Source: Pseudomonadota bacterium
GTDB lineage: Bacteria; Pseudomonadota; Alphaproteobacteria; Rhizobiales; Devosiaceae
Reading direction: 5' to 3'
Assembly (NCBI GenBank): GCA_023390785.1
Contig: JAEWCE010000159.1
Location: 1 to 19,656, forward strand
Length of the DNA stretch: 19,656 nucleotides
Shown here: piece by piece, positions 8,361-15,086 of the stretch
Layout of the letters: the number at the start of each line of letters is the position of its first letter
Numbering within the stretch: position 1 is the stretch's first letter
Notes under the pieces: model-generated
Databases searched by the model: none
What the model saw: only the letters and a program-made list of their open reading frames with translations
What the model was told of the DNA's origin: nothing
Program-made: the position numbers and the translations under genes

Positions 8361-8442
8361 CCCAACCATTATCCGCGCCGCAGCCGCGCCAACCCCCACG
8401 GGGATGATACTATCCTGGTGGAAAGCCTGGTCGGCGGCGGGC

Positions 8443-9027
8443 TCAGCCCACCATCGAGATGCCCTGCCCGCCCGACAGCGTCCCGATGAAGCGGTTGCCC
8501 GACAGGATCAGCGCCGCGATGATGTTGCCGCTTTCGTCGAACAGCTGCACCTGCGAGCCGGCAACGGTCCAGCTCGACACTGCGTTCAGCCCCTTGAGCG
8601 GGCAGGCCGGGGCCGAGGCGCGATAGCGGCTGGTGCCGGTCTTTTGCGTCTGCGTCAGGTTGATGGCGCATTGATCGGCGCCCGAAACGACAGTCCAGCG
8701 GCCGAGCAGCTTTTCGATGGTGAGGCCGCCGCTGAGGTCGCGCCCCGTGCTGTTGGGCAGCCCGGTCACCGGCGACACGCCCGGATTGGCGGTTGCCACC
8801 TGGGTGGTGGAATCGACCGGCGGCAACTGGTTGGCGCCCTGCACCTCGCCATTTGGCCCGATCGGCGGCAGCGCCGAGGTCGACACGCTGCCCGTCTGCA
8901 CCGGCGCCAATTGCTCGGTCCCGGCATTGGCGACCTGCACGCCCGTCGAGGCACAGGCCGAGAGCAGCAGCCCCAGGCCGAGGCTCACCCCGAGAGCGCC
9001 CAAGCGCTTGTATGCCAGTCCGCCCAT
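8443..9027 (-). CDS. Outer-membrane lipoprotein with AprI/Inh protease-inhibitor domain (Omp19-like)
   Basis: The 194-aa product has a lipoprotein signal peptide, MGGLAYKRLGALG plus a hydrophobic core ending in the lipobox LLSAC with the lipidated cysteine at residue 25. A long low-complexity Pro/Ser/Thr/Gln linker follows, then a C-terminal beta-barrel domain. That domain (LTIEKLLGRWTVVSG, a Cys pair, SSWTVAGSQVQLFDESG) aligns by eye with the inhibitor domain of Brucella Omp19, which inhibits proteases. The ATG at 9025-9027 is preferred to an ATG at 9061-9063 because the latter overlaps the predicted -10 box. It appears monocistronic, with its own promoter after the sdh operon. Its reading frame ends in a GC-rich hairpin (GGTGGGC/GCCCGCC around the stop codon) without a T-tract. 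Confidence 0.88.
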   Translation of the reverse strand: MGGLAYKRLGALGVSLGLGLLLSACASTGVQVANAGTEQLAPVQTGSVSTSALPPIGPNGEVQGANQLPPVDSTTQVATANPGVSPVTGLPNSTGRDLSGGLTIEKLLGRWTVVSGADQCAINLTQTQKTGTSRYRASAPACPLKGLNAVSSWTVAGSQVQLFDESGNIIAALILSGNRFIGTLSGGQGISMVG

Positions 9028-9060
9028 GCCCGCGATCCGCTGATTGTAAATCCGGCTGCG

Positions 9061-9089
9061 CATATAGACCAATCGTTTCGGCCCCTCAA
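9061..9089 (-). promoter_or_regulatory. Putative promoter of the Omp19-like lipoprotein gene
   Basis: On the minus strand TTGAGG (9084-9089, 4 of 6) lies 17 bases from TATATG (9061-9066, 4 of 6). Transcription would begin near 9054, about 27 bases before the chosen ATG. The site sits in the 130-base gap after the last gene of the sdh cluster, so it would make the lipoprotein gene independent of sdh. Confidence 0.45.
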
Positions 9090-9157
9090 CCTTCCGTGCT
9101 GGCAAATACCGCGCCAAACATGGCCAAGTTGCGGCCCGCGGCAAAGGTCCAGATCCC

Positions 9158-9379
9158 CTAGCGCGCCAGCATCTGCTTCAGCAGGTCCTCGGCCAGGAGC
9201 TTCGCGTCGCGCGCCTCCTCCTCGGGCACCTGGATCGGGATGCCCTTGGGCCCCAGCACGCCGGGCATGCCCGGAAGCCCGTTCTGGCCACCCTCCTCGG
9301 GATGGAAGCCATGCGCCTTGAGCGCCACGATCAGCACCCGCGCCAGCGACGGATCCGAGACGTGCGCGATTGTTTCCAA
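9158..9379 (-). CDS. Small DUF2007-like protein, TTG start, coupled to sdhB
   Basis: A 73-aa soluble protein without signal peptide or membrane segment. The N-terminal VSDPSLARVLIVALKAHGFHPEEGG followed by a glycine/proline-rich hinge and PIQVPEEEARDAKLLAEDLL resembles the DUF2007 (putative signal-transducing, ferredoxin-like fold) family. In that family an early helix and a late VPEEDAEEA helix recur. The assignment is by eye and tentative. The only plausible start is a TTG at 9377-9379, three bases after the sdhB TGA, with GGAAGG 11 bases upstream inside sdhB. Non-ATG start and position suggest translational coupling to sdhB. It is the last gene of the sdh operon. Confidence 0.7.
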   Translation of the reverse strand: METIAHVSDPSLARVLIVALKAHGFHPEEGGQNGLPGMPGVLGPKGIPIQVPEEEARDAKLLAEDLLKQMLAR

Positions 9380-9382
9380 AGC

Positions 9383-10162
9383 TCAGGCTGCCTTCCGCTC
9401 CACCATCATCTTCTTGATCTGGGCGATCGCCTTGGCCGGATTAAGGCCCTTGGGGCAGGTCTTGGTACAATTCATGATCGTATGGCAGCGGTAGAGCTTG
9501 AACGGGTCCTCGAGATTGTCGAGCCGCTCTTCGGTGGCCTGGTCGCGGCTGTCGATCAGCCAGCGATAGGCCTGCAGCAGAATCGCCGGCCCCAGGTATT
9601 TCTCGCCGTTCCACCAATAGGATGGGCACGACGTCGAGCAGCAGGCGCACAGGATGCATTCGTAGAGGCCGTCGAGCTTTTCGCGCTCGGGCTTGCTTTG
9701 CAGCCACTCGGTCTCGGGCGGCGGCGTCGTGGTCTTGAGCCATGGCTCGATCGAGCGGTGCTGCGCGTAGAAGGTGCTGAGGTCGGGCACCAGATCCTTG
9801 ACCACCGGCATGTGCGGCAGCGGATAGATCCGGATCGGCCCCTTGATGTCGTCCATCGCCTTGGTGCAGGCGAGTGTATTGAAGCCGTCGATGTTCATGG
9901 CGCACGAGCCGCAGATGCCCTCGCGGCACGAACGGCGCAGCGTCAGCGTCGGATCGATCTTGTTCTTGATGTAGAGCAGCCCGTCCAGCACCATCGGCCC
10001 ACAATCATCGAGGTCGATGAAATAGGTATCGATGCGCGGATTGGCCTCAGTGTCGGGATCGTAGCGATAGACGCGGTATTCGCGCAGGCGCATGCCCGCC
10101 GGTTTCGGCCAGGTCTTGCCCTTGGTCGGCTGCGAGTTCTTGGGAAGGAATAGCTCGACCAT
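9383..10162 (-). CDS. sdhB: Succinate dehydrogenase iron-sulfur subunit
   Basis: Electron-transfer subunit of complex II, linking the SdhA flavin to ubiquinone at the inner membrane. The 259-aa product has all cluster ligands. The [2Fe-2S] site is CREGICGSC with a fourth cysteine (C79, C84, C87, C99). The ferredoxin-like part has CILCACCSTSC (169-179), and CHTIMNCTKTC (226-236) completes the [4Fe-4S] and [3Fe-4S] centres. Start ATG 10160-10162 has a strong GGAGG. It lies about 2 kb downstream of sdhA, separated by six small genes, rather than adjacent as is usual. The 20-base gap to the upstream DUF2164 gene argues that it depends on the same transcript. Confidence 0.98.
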   Translation of the reverse strand: MVELFLPKNSQPTKGKTWPKPAGMRLREYRVYRYDPDTEANPRIDTYFIDLDDCGPMVLDGLLYIKNKIDPTLTLRRSCREGICGSCAMNIDGFNTLACTKAMDDIKGPIRIYPLPHMPVVKDLVPDLSTFYAQHRSIEPWLKTTTPPPETEWLQSKPEREKLDGLYECILCACCSTSCPSYWWNGEKYLGPAILLQAYRWLIDSRDQATEERLDNLEDPFKLYRCHTIMNCTKTCPKGLNPAKAIAQIKKMMVERKAA

Positions 10163-10182
10163 TATGGCCTCCGTCTCGTCGT

Positions 10183-10437
10183 CTAGCGGGCCCGCGCTTC
10201 GCGCTGCTCGAGCCCGTATATCTCGTCATTGATGTTGTCGACCATGCGGGCCATCGTCGCCTGCGCATCGGCCAGCCCCTGGTTGTAGTAGAACGGCCCG
10301 ATCTGCTCGGTGAAGAAGTTGAGCAGCAGCTCGGCCGGAATGGCGCCGATCTCGCTGTCGAGCTCATCGACGAAGTAGCGCTGGATCCTGGCAACGATCG
10401 CCGCCCGCTCCTCCTTCTCGAACTTGATCGGCTTCAT
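10183..10437 (-). CDS. DUF2164 family protein
   Basis: An 84-aa soluble protein that matches the DUF2164 pattern: an N-terminal EERAAIVARIQRYF helix, DELDSEIGAI, LLLNFFTEQIGPFYYNQGL, and a C-terminal DNINDEIYGLE helix. The family has no established function that I know of. Start ATG 10435-10437 has AAGGCGG upstream and lies 10 bases after the stop of the preceding secreted-protein gene. An in-frame extension upstream exists but is unlike the family and overlaps that gene. Part of the accessory block between sdhA and sdhB. Confidence 0.85.
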   Translation of the reverse strand: MKPIKFEKEERAAIVARIQRYFVDELDSEIGAIPAELLLNFFTEQIGPFYYNQGLADAQATMARMVDNINDEIYGLEQREARAR

Positions 10438-10447
10438 TGGCACCGCC

Positions 10448-10756
10448 TTACATATAGCTCGGTTTGCAGATCTGGTTCGAGTGGGCGATGTAGTTGTTGT
10501 AGGCGTCATAGTACTTGGCCTCGAGCGGCTTGCCCTTGATCGAGGCGATGACGACGTCCATGAACGCCGTGTCGATCAGCTTGGGCGCCGCATCTTCCTT
10601 GCACTTGCACAGAACCGTCGCTTCCGGCGCGACGTGGATGCAGGCGGCATAGAACGCCTTGAGCTGCGCATCGGTCGGCGGGTTGGCGATGGTCTTGGCC
10701 ATCGCCCCGCTCGCGATCATCGACAGCGCGGCAACCAGCAGCAGCAGTTTCGTCAT
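10448..10756 (-). CDS. Small secreted four-cysteine protein (copy 2)
   Basis: Not a family I can name. The 102-aa product has a Sec signal peptide (MTKLLLLVAALSMIASGAMA, cleavage after residue 20) and an 82-residue mature part with four cysteines at 39, 50, 52 and 97. The spacing F-x3-C-x10-C-x-C and a final CK match the other small secreted protein of this operon (11854-12174), suggesting paralogy. Even cysteine number and export suggest two disulfides, or metal binding by CxC. The ATG at 10754-10756 overlaps the DUF3052 stop in ATGA and has AAGGAG five bases upstream, so translation is probably coupled. Confidence 0.82.
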   Translation of the reverse strand: MTKLLLLVAALSMIASGAMAKTIANPPTDAQLKAFYAACIHVAPEATVLCKCKEDAAPKLIDTAFMDVVIASIKGKPLEAKYYDAYNNYIAHSNQICKPSYM

Positions 10757-11193
10757 CTCAGCTCCTTGCGGATCATCAGTTTGAGGCCGGACCAGATCTC
10801 GCTGACCGCAGCCACTTTCACATCGACCAGGCCGATCGGCAGAACCACGTCGCGGATCACGTCCTCGGTGATGTCTGTCTTGACCTTGCTCGCCTGTTTC
10901 GGCCACGAAATCCAGATGCTGCCGTCGCGCTCGATGGTGTCCATCAGCGGCTTGGCGGCGCCCTCGAGCACGGCGCGCGAGGCGGTGAAGCCGTGGATCA
11001 GGTCATATCCCGCCTCCCCATCGGCGAACGTCTCCCACCCCGCCTCGGCCACCGCGCCGAACCGCCGTGCCTTGCGCAACTGCCCGAGCTCCTTCGGCAG
11101 CGCAATGAACAGGACCCGCTGCCCATCCCTGAGCCCGAGTTTTTGCGGCAACGGCGTGCCGGAATAGCCGGTCGCGGGCACGGTGGGGTTCAT
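10753..11193 (-). CDS. DUF3052 family protein
   Basis: A 146-aa cytoplasmic protein with the DUF3052 signature: GYSGTPLPQKLGLRDGQRVLF near the start, a central DLIHGFT, then GSIWISWPKQASKV, TEDVIRDVVLPIGLVDVKV and WSGLKLMIRK at the end. The function is not established. The fold may be methyltransferase-like without an evident cofactor motif, but that is inference. Its ATG (11191-11193) overlaps the vapC stop by four bases and its stop overlaps the next gene's start by four bases, so it is translationally linked on both sides. Confidence 0.88.
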   Translation of the reverse strand: MNPTVPATGYSGTPLPQKLGLRDGQRVLFIALPKELGQLRKARRFGAVAEAGWETFADGEAGYDLIHGFTASRAVLEGAAKPLMDTIERDGSIWISWPKQASKVKTDITEDVIRDVVLPIGLVDVKVAAVSEIWSGLKLMIRKELR

Positions 11194-11603
11194 GGCGCAG
11201 CGTCCAACAGCAGATGGCCAAACCCGCGCTCACTCGCACGCTTGACGAACGGCGCGTCGCGTGTCGCGAGGTGGCCCGCCACCTGCTCGGCACAGGCAAG
11301 GAAGACGCAATCATAGACCGGATGACTTAGCGCAATGGACAGCTCGAGGGCTCGAGGGACCAATGGCTCGCTTGGAGCAAGTTCGCGAACCCCCGCCCTC
11401 ACCATCGCCAGCGCGCGCATGGACTCCTCACCGCTCATGTCCTTGGCTCGAACCTTCTTGGCAAGGACATTGGCAGCCTCTACCAGGAGGATATCGGGCG
11501 AAATTACGCCGTCCGCCTTGACATAGCGATAGGCCTGTTCGGCTCCCGGCTCCGGCAAGACCCACTGCAGTGCGATGGAGCTGTCAATAACGATTACCGG
11601 CAC
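11190..11603 (-). CDS. vapC: VapC-type PIN-domain toxin
   Basis: A 137-aa PIN-domain ribonuclease, the toxin half of a VapBC/FitAB-like type II system; family members cleave tRNA or other RNA when free of antitoxin. The acidic residues expected for the metal site are present: D7 (VIDSSIALQW), E42 (VEAANVL), D98 (YDCVFLA) and D116 (ATRDAPF). The start is a GTG at 11601-11603, and the gene overlaps the antitoxin by 20 bases, a usual arrangement. There is no sign of truncation or missing catalytic residues, so it is probably active. RNA target cannot be read from sequence. Confidence 0.92.
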   Translation of the reverse strand: MPVIVIDSSIALQWVLPEPGAEQAYRYVKADGVISPDILLVEAANVLAKKVRAKDMSGEESMRALAMVRAGVRELAPSEPLVPRALELSIALSHPVYDCVFLACAEQVAGHLATRDAPFVKRASERGFGHLLLDAAP

Positions 11604-11823
11604 GGTCCTCTCGCAGCAGTGTCAGGCTGTCCGTCGTCTGCGATGGCAGCGATGCACGAAAACTGCGCATGCGCGCGATCAGGTCCTCCCGTGAACCCTC
11701 GCTTTGGGAACCTTCAATCCGGGCGGCAACCTCGTCGGCGACCGAGCGTCCATGAGCCAAGGCATCCTGCTCGAGACGCCTCAGCGTTTCATCACTGACC
11801 ACGATCTTCTCGATGATCCCCAT
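11584..11823 (-). CDS. vapB: VapB/FitA-like ribbon-helix-helix antitoxin
   Basis: A 79-aa antitoxin. The N-terminal strand-helix-helix (EKIVVSDETLRRLEQDALAHGRSVADEVAARI) fits a FitA-like ribbon-helix-helix DNA-binding domain. The C-terminal REDLIARMRSFRASL segment would wrap around the toxin. I chose the ATG at 11821-11823 because AAAGGAG lies six bases upstream; an ATG six codons earlier has no such site. Antitoxins of this class repress their own promoter. A possible -10 (TATATT, 11844-11849) lies just upstream but has no clear -35 partner, so an internal promoter is only a suggestion. Confidence 0.88.
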   Translation of the reverse strand: MGIIEKIVVSDETLRRLEQDALAHGRSVADEVAARIEGSQSEGSREDLIARMRSFRASLPSQTTDSLTLLREDRAGNRY

Positions 11824-11853
11824 CTGCTGCTCCTTTGGCACCCAATATAGGCG

Positions 11854-12174
11854 CTACTTCGCTCCCTTGCACGCATGCGGGGCCGTCTTCATGAAGCTGT
11901 CGACCGACGCCAGCTCCTTGCCGGTCATCTTCTTGCTCATTGCCGCCGAGTGGCGCACGTCGAGCGGGTCGAGGCTGAGATAGGCAATGGCGAGGGCGTC
12001 GAGTTTCCGGCTGGCGATGTCGGCCATGCACGAGCACTGCGCCCCGCTCATATACATCGAGGCCTTGCAGCGGCCGACGAACTTGTCGTGAGCCCCCTTG
12101 TCCATCGCCGCCAACGCCGTCGACGTGACGAAGACCGAAGCCACGACGATCAGCGATACCAGAATGCGACGCAT
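11854..12174 (-). CDS. Small secreted four-cysteine protein (copy 1)
   Basis: A 106-aa product with an N-terminal Sec signal (MRRILVSLIVVASVFVTSTALA, cleavage near residue 22) and a mature domain with cysteines at 36, 47, 49 and 102. Spacing F-x3-C-x10-C-x-C and a terminal CK are the same as in the protein at 10448-10756, although overall identity is low. I cannot assign a known family. Periplasmic location is inferred from the signal peptide. The ATG at 12172-12174 has AAGGAG six bases upstream, and the gene begins nine bases after the sdhA stop, so it is read from the sdh promoter. Confidence 0.82.
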   Translation of the reverse strand: MRRILVSLIVVASVFVTSTALAAMDKGAHDKFVGRCKASMYMSGAQCSCMADIASRKLDALAIAYLSLDPLDVRHSAAMSKKMTGKELASVDSFMKTAPHACKGAK

Positions 12175-12183
12175 GGTGACTCC

Positions 12184-13992
12184 TTAGTAGACCCGTGCCT
12201 TGGGTGCGATCTTCTTGAGGCTGATGCCGCCGTCGCTCTCCGGGGTCAGCGGGTCGACGTGCACCGGGCGGTAGCTCAGCGCCACCTGGCCGCTGTCGTC
12301 GATGCGGCTGATGGTGTGCTTGCGCCAGTTGGCGTCGTCGCGATTGGGGAAGTCCTCGCGCGCATGCGCGCCCCGGCTCTCGGTGCGGGCTTCCGCCGAC
12401 ACCACCGTCGTCAGCGCATTGGCGAGCAGGTTTTCGAGCTCCAGCGTCTCGACCAGATCGGTGTTCCAGATCATTGAACGGTCAGTGACCTTGAGGTCGG
12501 CCTTGGCGGCATACACCTCGTGCATTCGCTGCACGCCCGACCTGAGCGTCTCGCCGGTGCGGAACACCGCCGCATCTTCCTGCATGGTGCGCTGCATGCG
12601 ATCGCGCAGCACCGCTGTCGGCGTGCCGCCATTGGCGTGGCGCAGCCGGTCGAAGCGCGCCAGGATCTTGTCTTCACTCGCCTTGTTGACCGCGGGCACG
12701 GCCTTGCTGCGATCCAGCGTGGCGCCGGCGCGCAGCCCCGCGGCCCGGCCGAACACCACCAGGTCTGTGAGCGAGTTGGAGCCGAGCCGGTTGGCGCCAT
12801 GCACCGAGGCGCAGGCCGCTTCGCCCACCGCCATCAGCCCCGGCACGACGCGGTCGGGCTCTGCCTCCGTCGGGCTCAGCGCCTCGCCGTGATAGTTCGT
12901 CGGAATGCCGCCCATGTTGTAGTGCACCGTCGGCAGCACCGGGATCGGCTCGCGCGTCAGGTCGACGCCGGCGAAGATCCGGGCGCTCTCGGTGATGCCG
13001 GGCAGGCGCTCGTGCAGCACCTTGGGATCGAGATGGTCGAGGTGGAGGAAGATGTGGTCCTTCTTGGGCCCCACGCCGCGCCCCTCGCGGATTTCGAGCG
13101 TCATGCAGCGCGAAACGACATCGCGCGACGCCAGGTCCTTGGCGTTGGGGGCGTAGCGCTCCATGAAACGCTCCCCCTCCGAATTGGTGAGATAGCCGCC
13201 CTCGCCGCGCGCGCCCTCGGTGATCAGCACGCCCGCGCCATACACCCCGGTCGGATGGAACTGCACGAACTCCATGTCCTGCAGCGGCAGCCCGGCGCGG
13301 GCCACCATCCCGTTGCCGTCGCCGGTGCAGGTGTGCGCCGACGTCGCCGAGAAATACGACCGGCCATAGCCGCCCGTCGCCAGCACCGTGAGCTTGCTCC
13401 GGAACCGGTGCAGCGTGCCGTCATCGAGCTTCCAGGCCATGACCCCCTGCACCGAGCCGTCCTCGCCCAGCAGCAGGTCGATGGCGAAATACTCGACGAA
13501 GAACTGCGCGTTGTGCCTGAGGGACTGGCCGTAGAGCGTATGCAGGATCGCGTGGCCCGTGCGGTCGGCGGCCGCGCAGGTGCGCTGCACCGGCGGGCCT
13601 TCGCCGAACTCGGTCATGTGCCCGCCGAACGGCCGCTGGTAGATCTTGCCCTGCTCAGTGCGGCTGAACGGTACGCCGTAGTGCTCGAGCTCGTACACCG
13701 CCGCCGGCGCGTTGCGCGCCAAATACTCCATCGCGTCGTTGTCGCCCAGCCAGTCCGACCCCTTGACGGTGTCGTACATGTGCCACTGCCAGCTGTCGGG
13801 CCCCATGTTCTTGAGCGAGGCGGCAATCCCGCCCTGCGCCGCCACCGTGTGCGAGCGCGTCGGAAACACTTTCGTCACGCACGCCGTATTGAAGCCCTGC
13901 TCGGCCATGCCCAGCGTCGCGCGCAGGCCGGCGCCACCAGCGCCCACGACCACCACGTCGAATTCGTGGTCGATGATCTCGTAAGCGGCCAT
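12184..13992 (-). CDS. sdhA: Succinate dehydrogenase flavoprotein subunit
   Basis: Catalytic subunit of complex II that oxidises succinate to fumarate with covalently bound FAD on the cytoplasmic face of the inner membrane. The 602-aa product has the FAD-binding GAGGAGLRA (about 17-25) and the flavinylated histidine in RSHTVAAQGG (H48). It also has the substrate-site segments HPTGVYGAG and ASVHGANRLGSNSL, and a C-terminal domain rich in arginine. Full-length and uninterrupted. ATG at 13990-13992 begins five bases after the sdhD stop. Downstream comes a small secreted-protein gene instead of sdhB. Confidence 0.98.
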   Translation of the reverse strand: MAAYEIIDHEFDVVVVGAGGAGLRATLGMAEQGFNTACVTKVFPTRSHTVAAQGGIAASLKNMGPDSWQWHMYDTVKGSDWLGDNDAMEYLARNAPAAVYELEHYGVPFSRTEQGKIYQRPFGGHMTEFGEGPPVQRTCAAADRTGHAILHTLYGQSLRHNAQFFVEYFAIDLLLGEDGSVQGVMAWKLDDGTLHRFRSKLTVLATGGYGRSYFSATSAHTCTGDGNGMVARAGLPLQDMEFVQFHPTGVYGAGVLITEGARGEGGYLTNSEGERFMERYAPNAKDLASRDVVSRCMTLEIREGRGVGPKKDHIFLHLDHLDPKVLHERLPGITESARIFAGVDLTREPIPVLPTVHYNMGGIPTNYHGEALSPTEAEPDRVVPGLMAVGEAACASVHGANRLGSNSLTDLVVFGRAAGLRAGATLDRSKAVPAVNKASEDKILARFDRLRHANGGTPTAVLRDRMQRTMQEDAAVFRTGETLRSGVQRMHEVYAAKADLKVTDRSMIWNTDLVETLELENLLANALTTVVSAEARTESRGAHAREDFPNRDDANWRKHTISRIDDSGQVALSYRPVHVDPLTPESDGGISLKKIAPKARVY

Positions 13993-13997
13993 GCGTC

Positions 13998-14381
13998 TCA
14001 GCCCCAGAACAGTATTTTAACGACGCTGATCACGGTAATGGCCGCAACCAGGATGGCGAAGGCGGTATTGGCACGCTTCCCCAGGCGATTGGTCTTGTCT
14101 TCGTCGAGGTAGTCCTCGATCACCTCGTTCATGCCGATGCGCATATGCACGCACACATTGATGATCAGCAGGCAGACCACGATGGCGACGGCCGGGTTGC
14201 GGACCACCTCCAGCATCTGCGCCCGGTCGGCGCCCGCCAGCCGCACCACGAACCACACGAAGAACAGCATGAACGCGATGTTGAGCCCGCCGGTGAGCCG
14301 CTGCAGCTTGAACTCGCGCGTGGCGTGCCGCGCCGAGCCGTAATGGGTCGTCGGATTGGCGATTTCGGCCTTGTCGATCAT
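13998..14381 (-). CDS. sdhD: Succinate dehydrogenase membrane anchor subunit
   Basis: One of the two hydrophobic subunits that hold SdhAB to the membrane, bind haem b and form the ubiquinone site. The 127-aa product has three transmembrane segments (about 33-50, 64-80, 106-126). The second ends in VHMRIGMNEVIEDYL, containing the likely haem-ligand histidine (H79) and the conserved EDY. ATG 14379-14381 overlaps the sdhC stop in ATGA, giving strict coupling and equal amounts of the two anchors. An in-frame extension upstream lies inside sdhC and is not supported. Confidence 0.95.
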   Translation of the reverse strand: MIDKAEIANPTTHYGSARHATREFKLQRLTGGLNIAFMLFFVWFVVRLAGADRAQMLEVVRNPAVAIVVCLLIINVCVHMRIGMNEVIEDYLDEDKTNRLGKRANTAFAILVAAITVISVVKILFWG

Positions 14382-14764
14382 TTGAACCACACGAACAACG
14401 CCCACACGACGAGGGTGAGGACGATCGAGATCACCCAGTTCAGCCGCACCAGCCACTCGCGGCCGGCCGGGTCGAAATAGTTGCCCGAGTCCCAGATGAA
14501 GTAGCGAATGCCGCCCAGCATGTGGTGGAACAGCGCCCAGGTGGCGAGCAGGAAGATCACCTGCACCAGCCAGAACCCGTAGATGGCGTTGACCACCGCG
14601 AACGGGCCGTCCCCAAGTGCCGCCGCGCCGAGCCAGAGCACGATCAGCAGCGTGCCGAAATACATCGCAAGGCCGGTGCCGCGATGGACGATCGACGACG
14701 CCATGGTGAGCGTGAACCGATAGATCTGCAGGTGTGGAGAAAGGGGCCGGGACCGGGCTGCCAT
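14378..14764 (-). CDS. sdhC: Succinate dehydrogenase cytochrome b556 subunit
   Basis: Membrane anchor of complex II. The 128-aa product has the family start RPLSPHLQIYRFTLTMASSIVHRGTG (quinone-site Ser and Arg). It has three hydrophobic spans (about 30-50, 58-80, 107-126) and the haem-binding motif LFHHMLGGIRYFIWD with H81 the likely ligand. It is the first gene of the sdh operon. The ATG at 14762-14764 sits at the end of a perfect tandem 10-base duplication and has no evident Shine-Dalgarno sequence, so its translation signal is unusual for the first gene of a highly expressed operon. Confidence 0.96.
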   Translation of the reverse strand: MAARSRPLSPHLQIYRFTLTMASSIVHRGTGLAMYFGTLLIVLWLGAAALGDGPFAVVNAIYGFWLVQVIFLLATWALFHHMLGGIRYFIWDSGNYFDPAGREWLVRLNWVISIVLTLVVWALFVWFK

Positions 14765-14782
14765 GAGCGTCTATGAGCGTCT
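14763..14782. repeat. Tandem 10-base direct repeat at the sdhC start
   Basis: On the minus strand AGACGCTCAT occurs twice in direct succession, and the second copy supplies the first two bases of the sdhC start codon. A recent slippage duplication is the simplest explanation. It moves the promoter 10 bases further from the ATG and leaves no obvious ribosome-binding site. Confidence 0.8.
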
Positions 14783-14828
14783 CGAAGGCGACCGCAAGGC
14801 CGGCCGCCGCGGGTTGGGATGTTCGAGA

Positions 14829-14857
14829 CTTCTAGCCCTGTGATCGGCCGAGGTCAA
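14829..14857 (-). promoter_or_regulatory. Putative sigma70-type promoter of the sdh operon
   Basis: On the minus strand TTGACC (14852-14857, 5 of 6 to consensus) is followed after exactly 17 bases by TAGAAG (14829-14834, 4 of 6). Transcription would begin near 14822, leaving a leader of about 58 bases to the sdhC ATG. No other promoter of comparable quality is seen before sdhC. Confidence 0.6.
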
Positions 14858-14879
14858 AGCGGAATGCCGCCCTCGGCGA

Positions 14880-15020
14880 TCAGACTTTCTGCGCAGCGAG
14901 GCTGACCGGCGCCTGCCGCAGCGATTCGAGGATCATCAGCAGGCTGGGGAGCTTGGCATTGCGCGTGACAGCCAATTGGCCGCCCTTGGCGGCAATTTGC
15001 GGCGGTGCTGCCTGCTCCAT
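14880..15020 (-). CDS. Possible 46-aa small protein upstream of sdhC
   Basis: A short frame of 46 codons starting MEQAAPPQIAAKGGQLAVTR and continuing with LPSLLMILESLRQAP to a TGA at 14880-14882. The ATG at 15018-15020 has GGGAG seven bases upstream, a better ribosome-binding site than that of sdhC. The C-terminal half could form one amphipathic helix; there is no signal peptide. It ends 22 bases before the -35 box of the sdh promoter. I do not recognise a family and coding is not proven; codon use (mostly G/C in third position) agrees with neighbours. Confidence 0.4.
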   Translation of the reverse strand: MEQAAPPQIAAKGGQLAVTRNAKLPSLLMILESLRQAPVSLAAQKV

Positions 15021-15086
15021 CTGGCGACTCCCTGCGAGTTGGTGCACCCAGATTGCACTTTGCCCGCTATCTAGGCACTGAATCGG

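Noticed and set aside
9028..9144. Longer starts for the Omp19-like lipoprotein
   Set aside because: They would put the promoter inside the coding region and bury the lipoprotein signal peptide 27-39 residues in.
11190..11823. Broken or decayed toxin-antitoxin remnant
   Set aside because: Both frames are intact, overlap in the usual way, and all four acidic PIN-domain residues are present.
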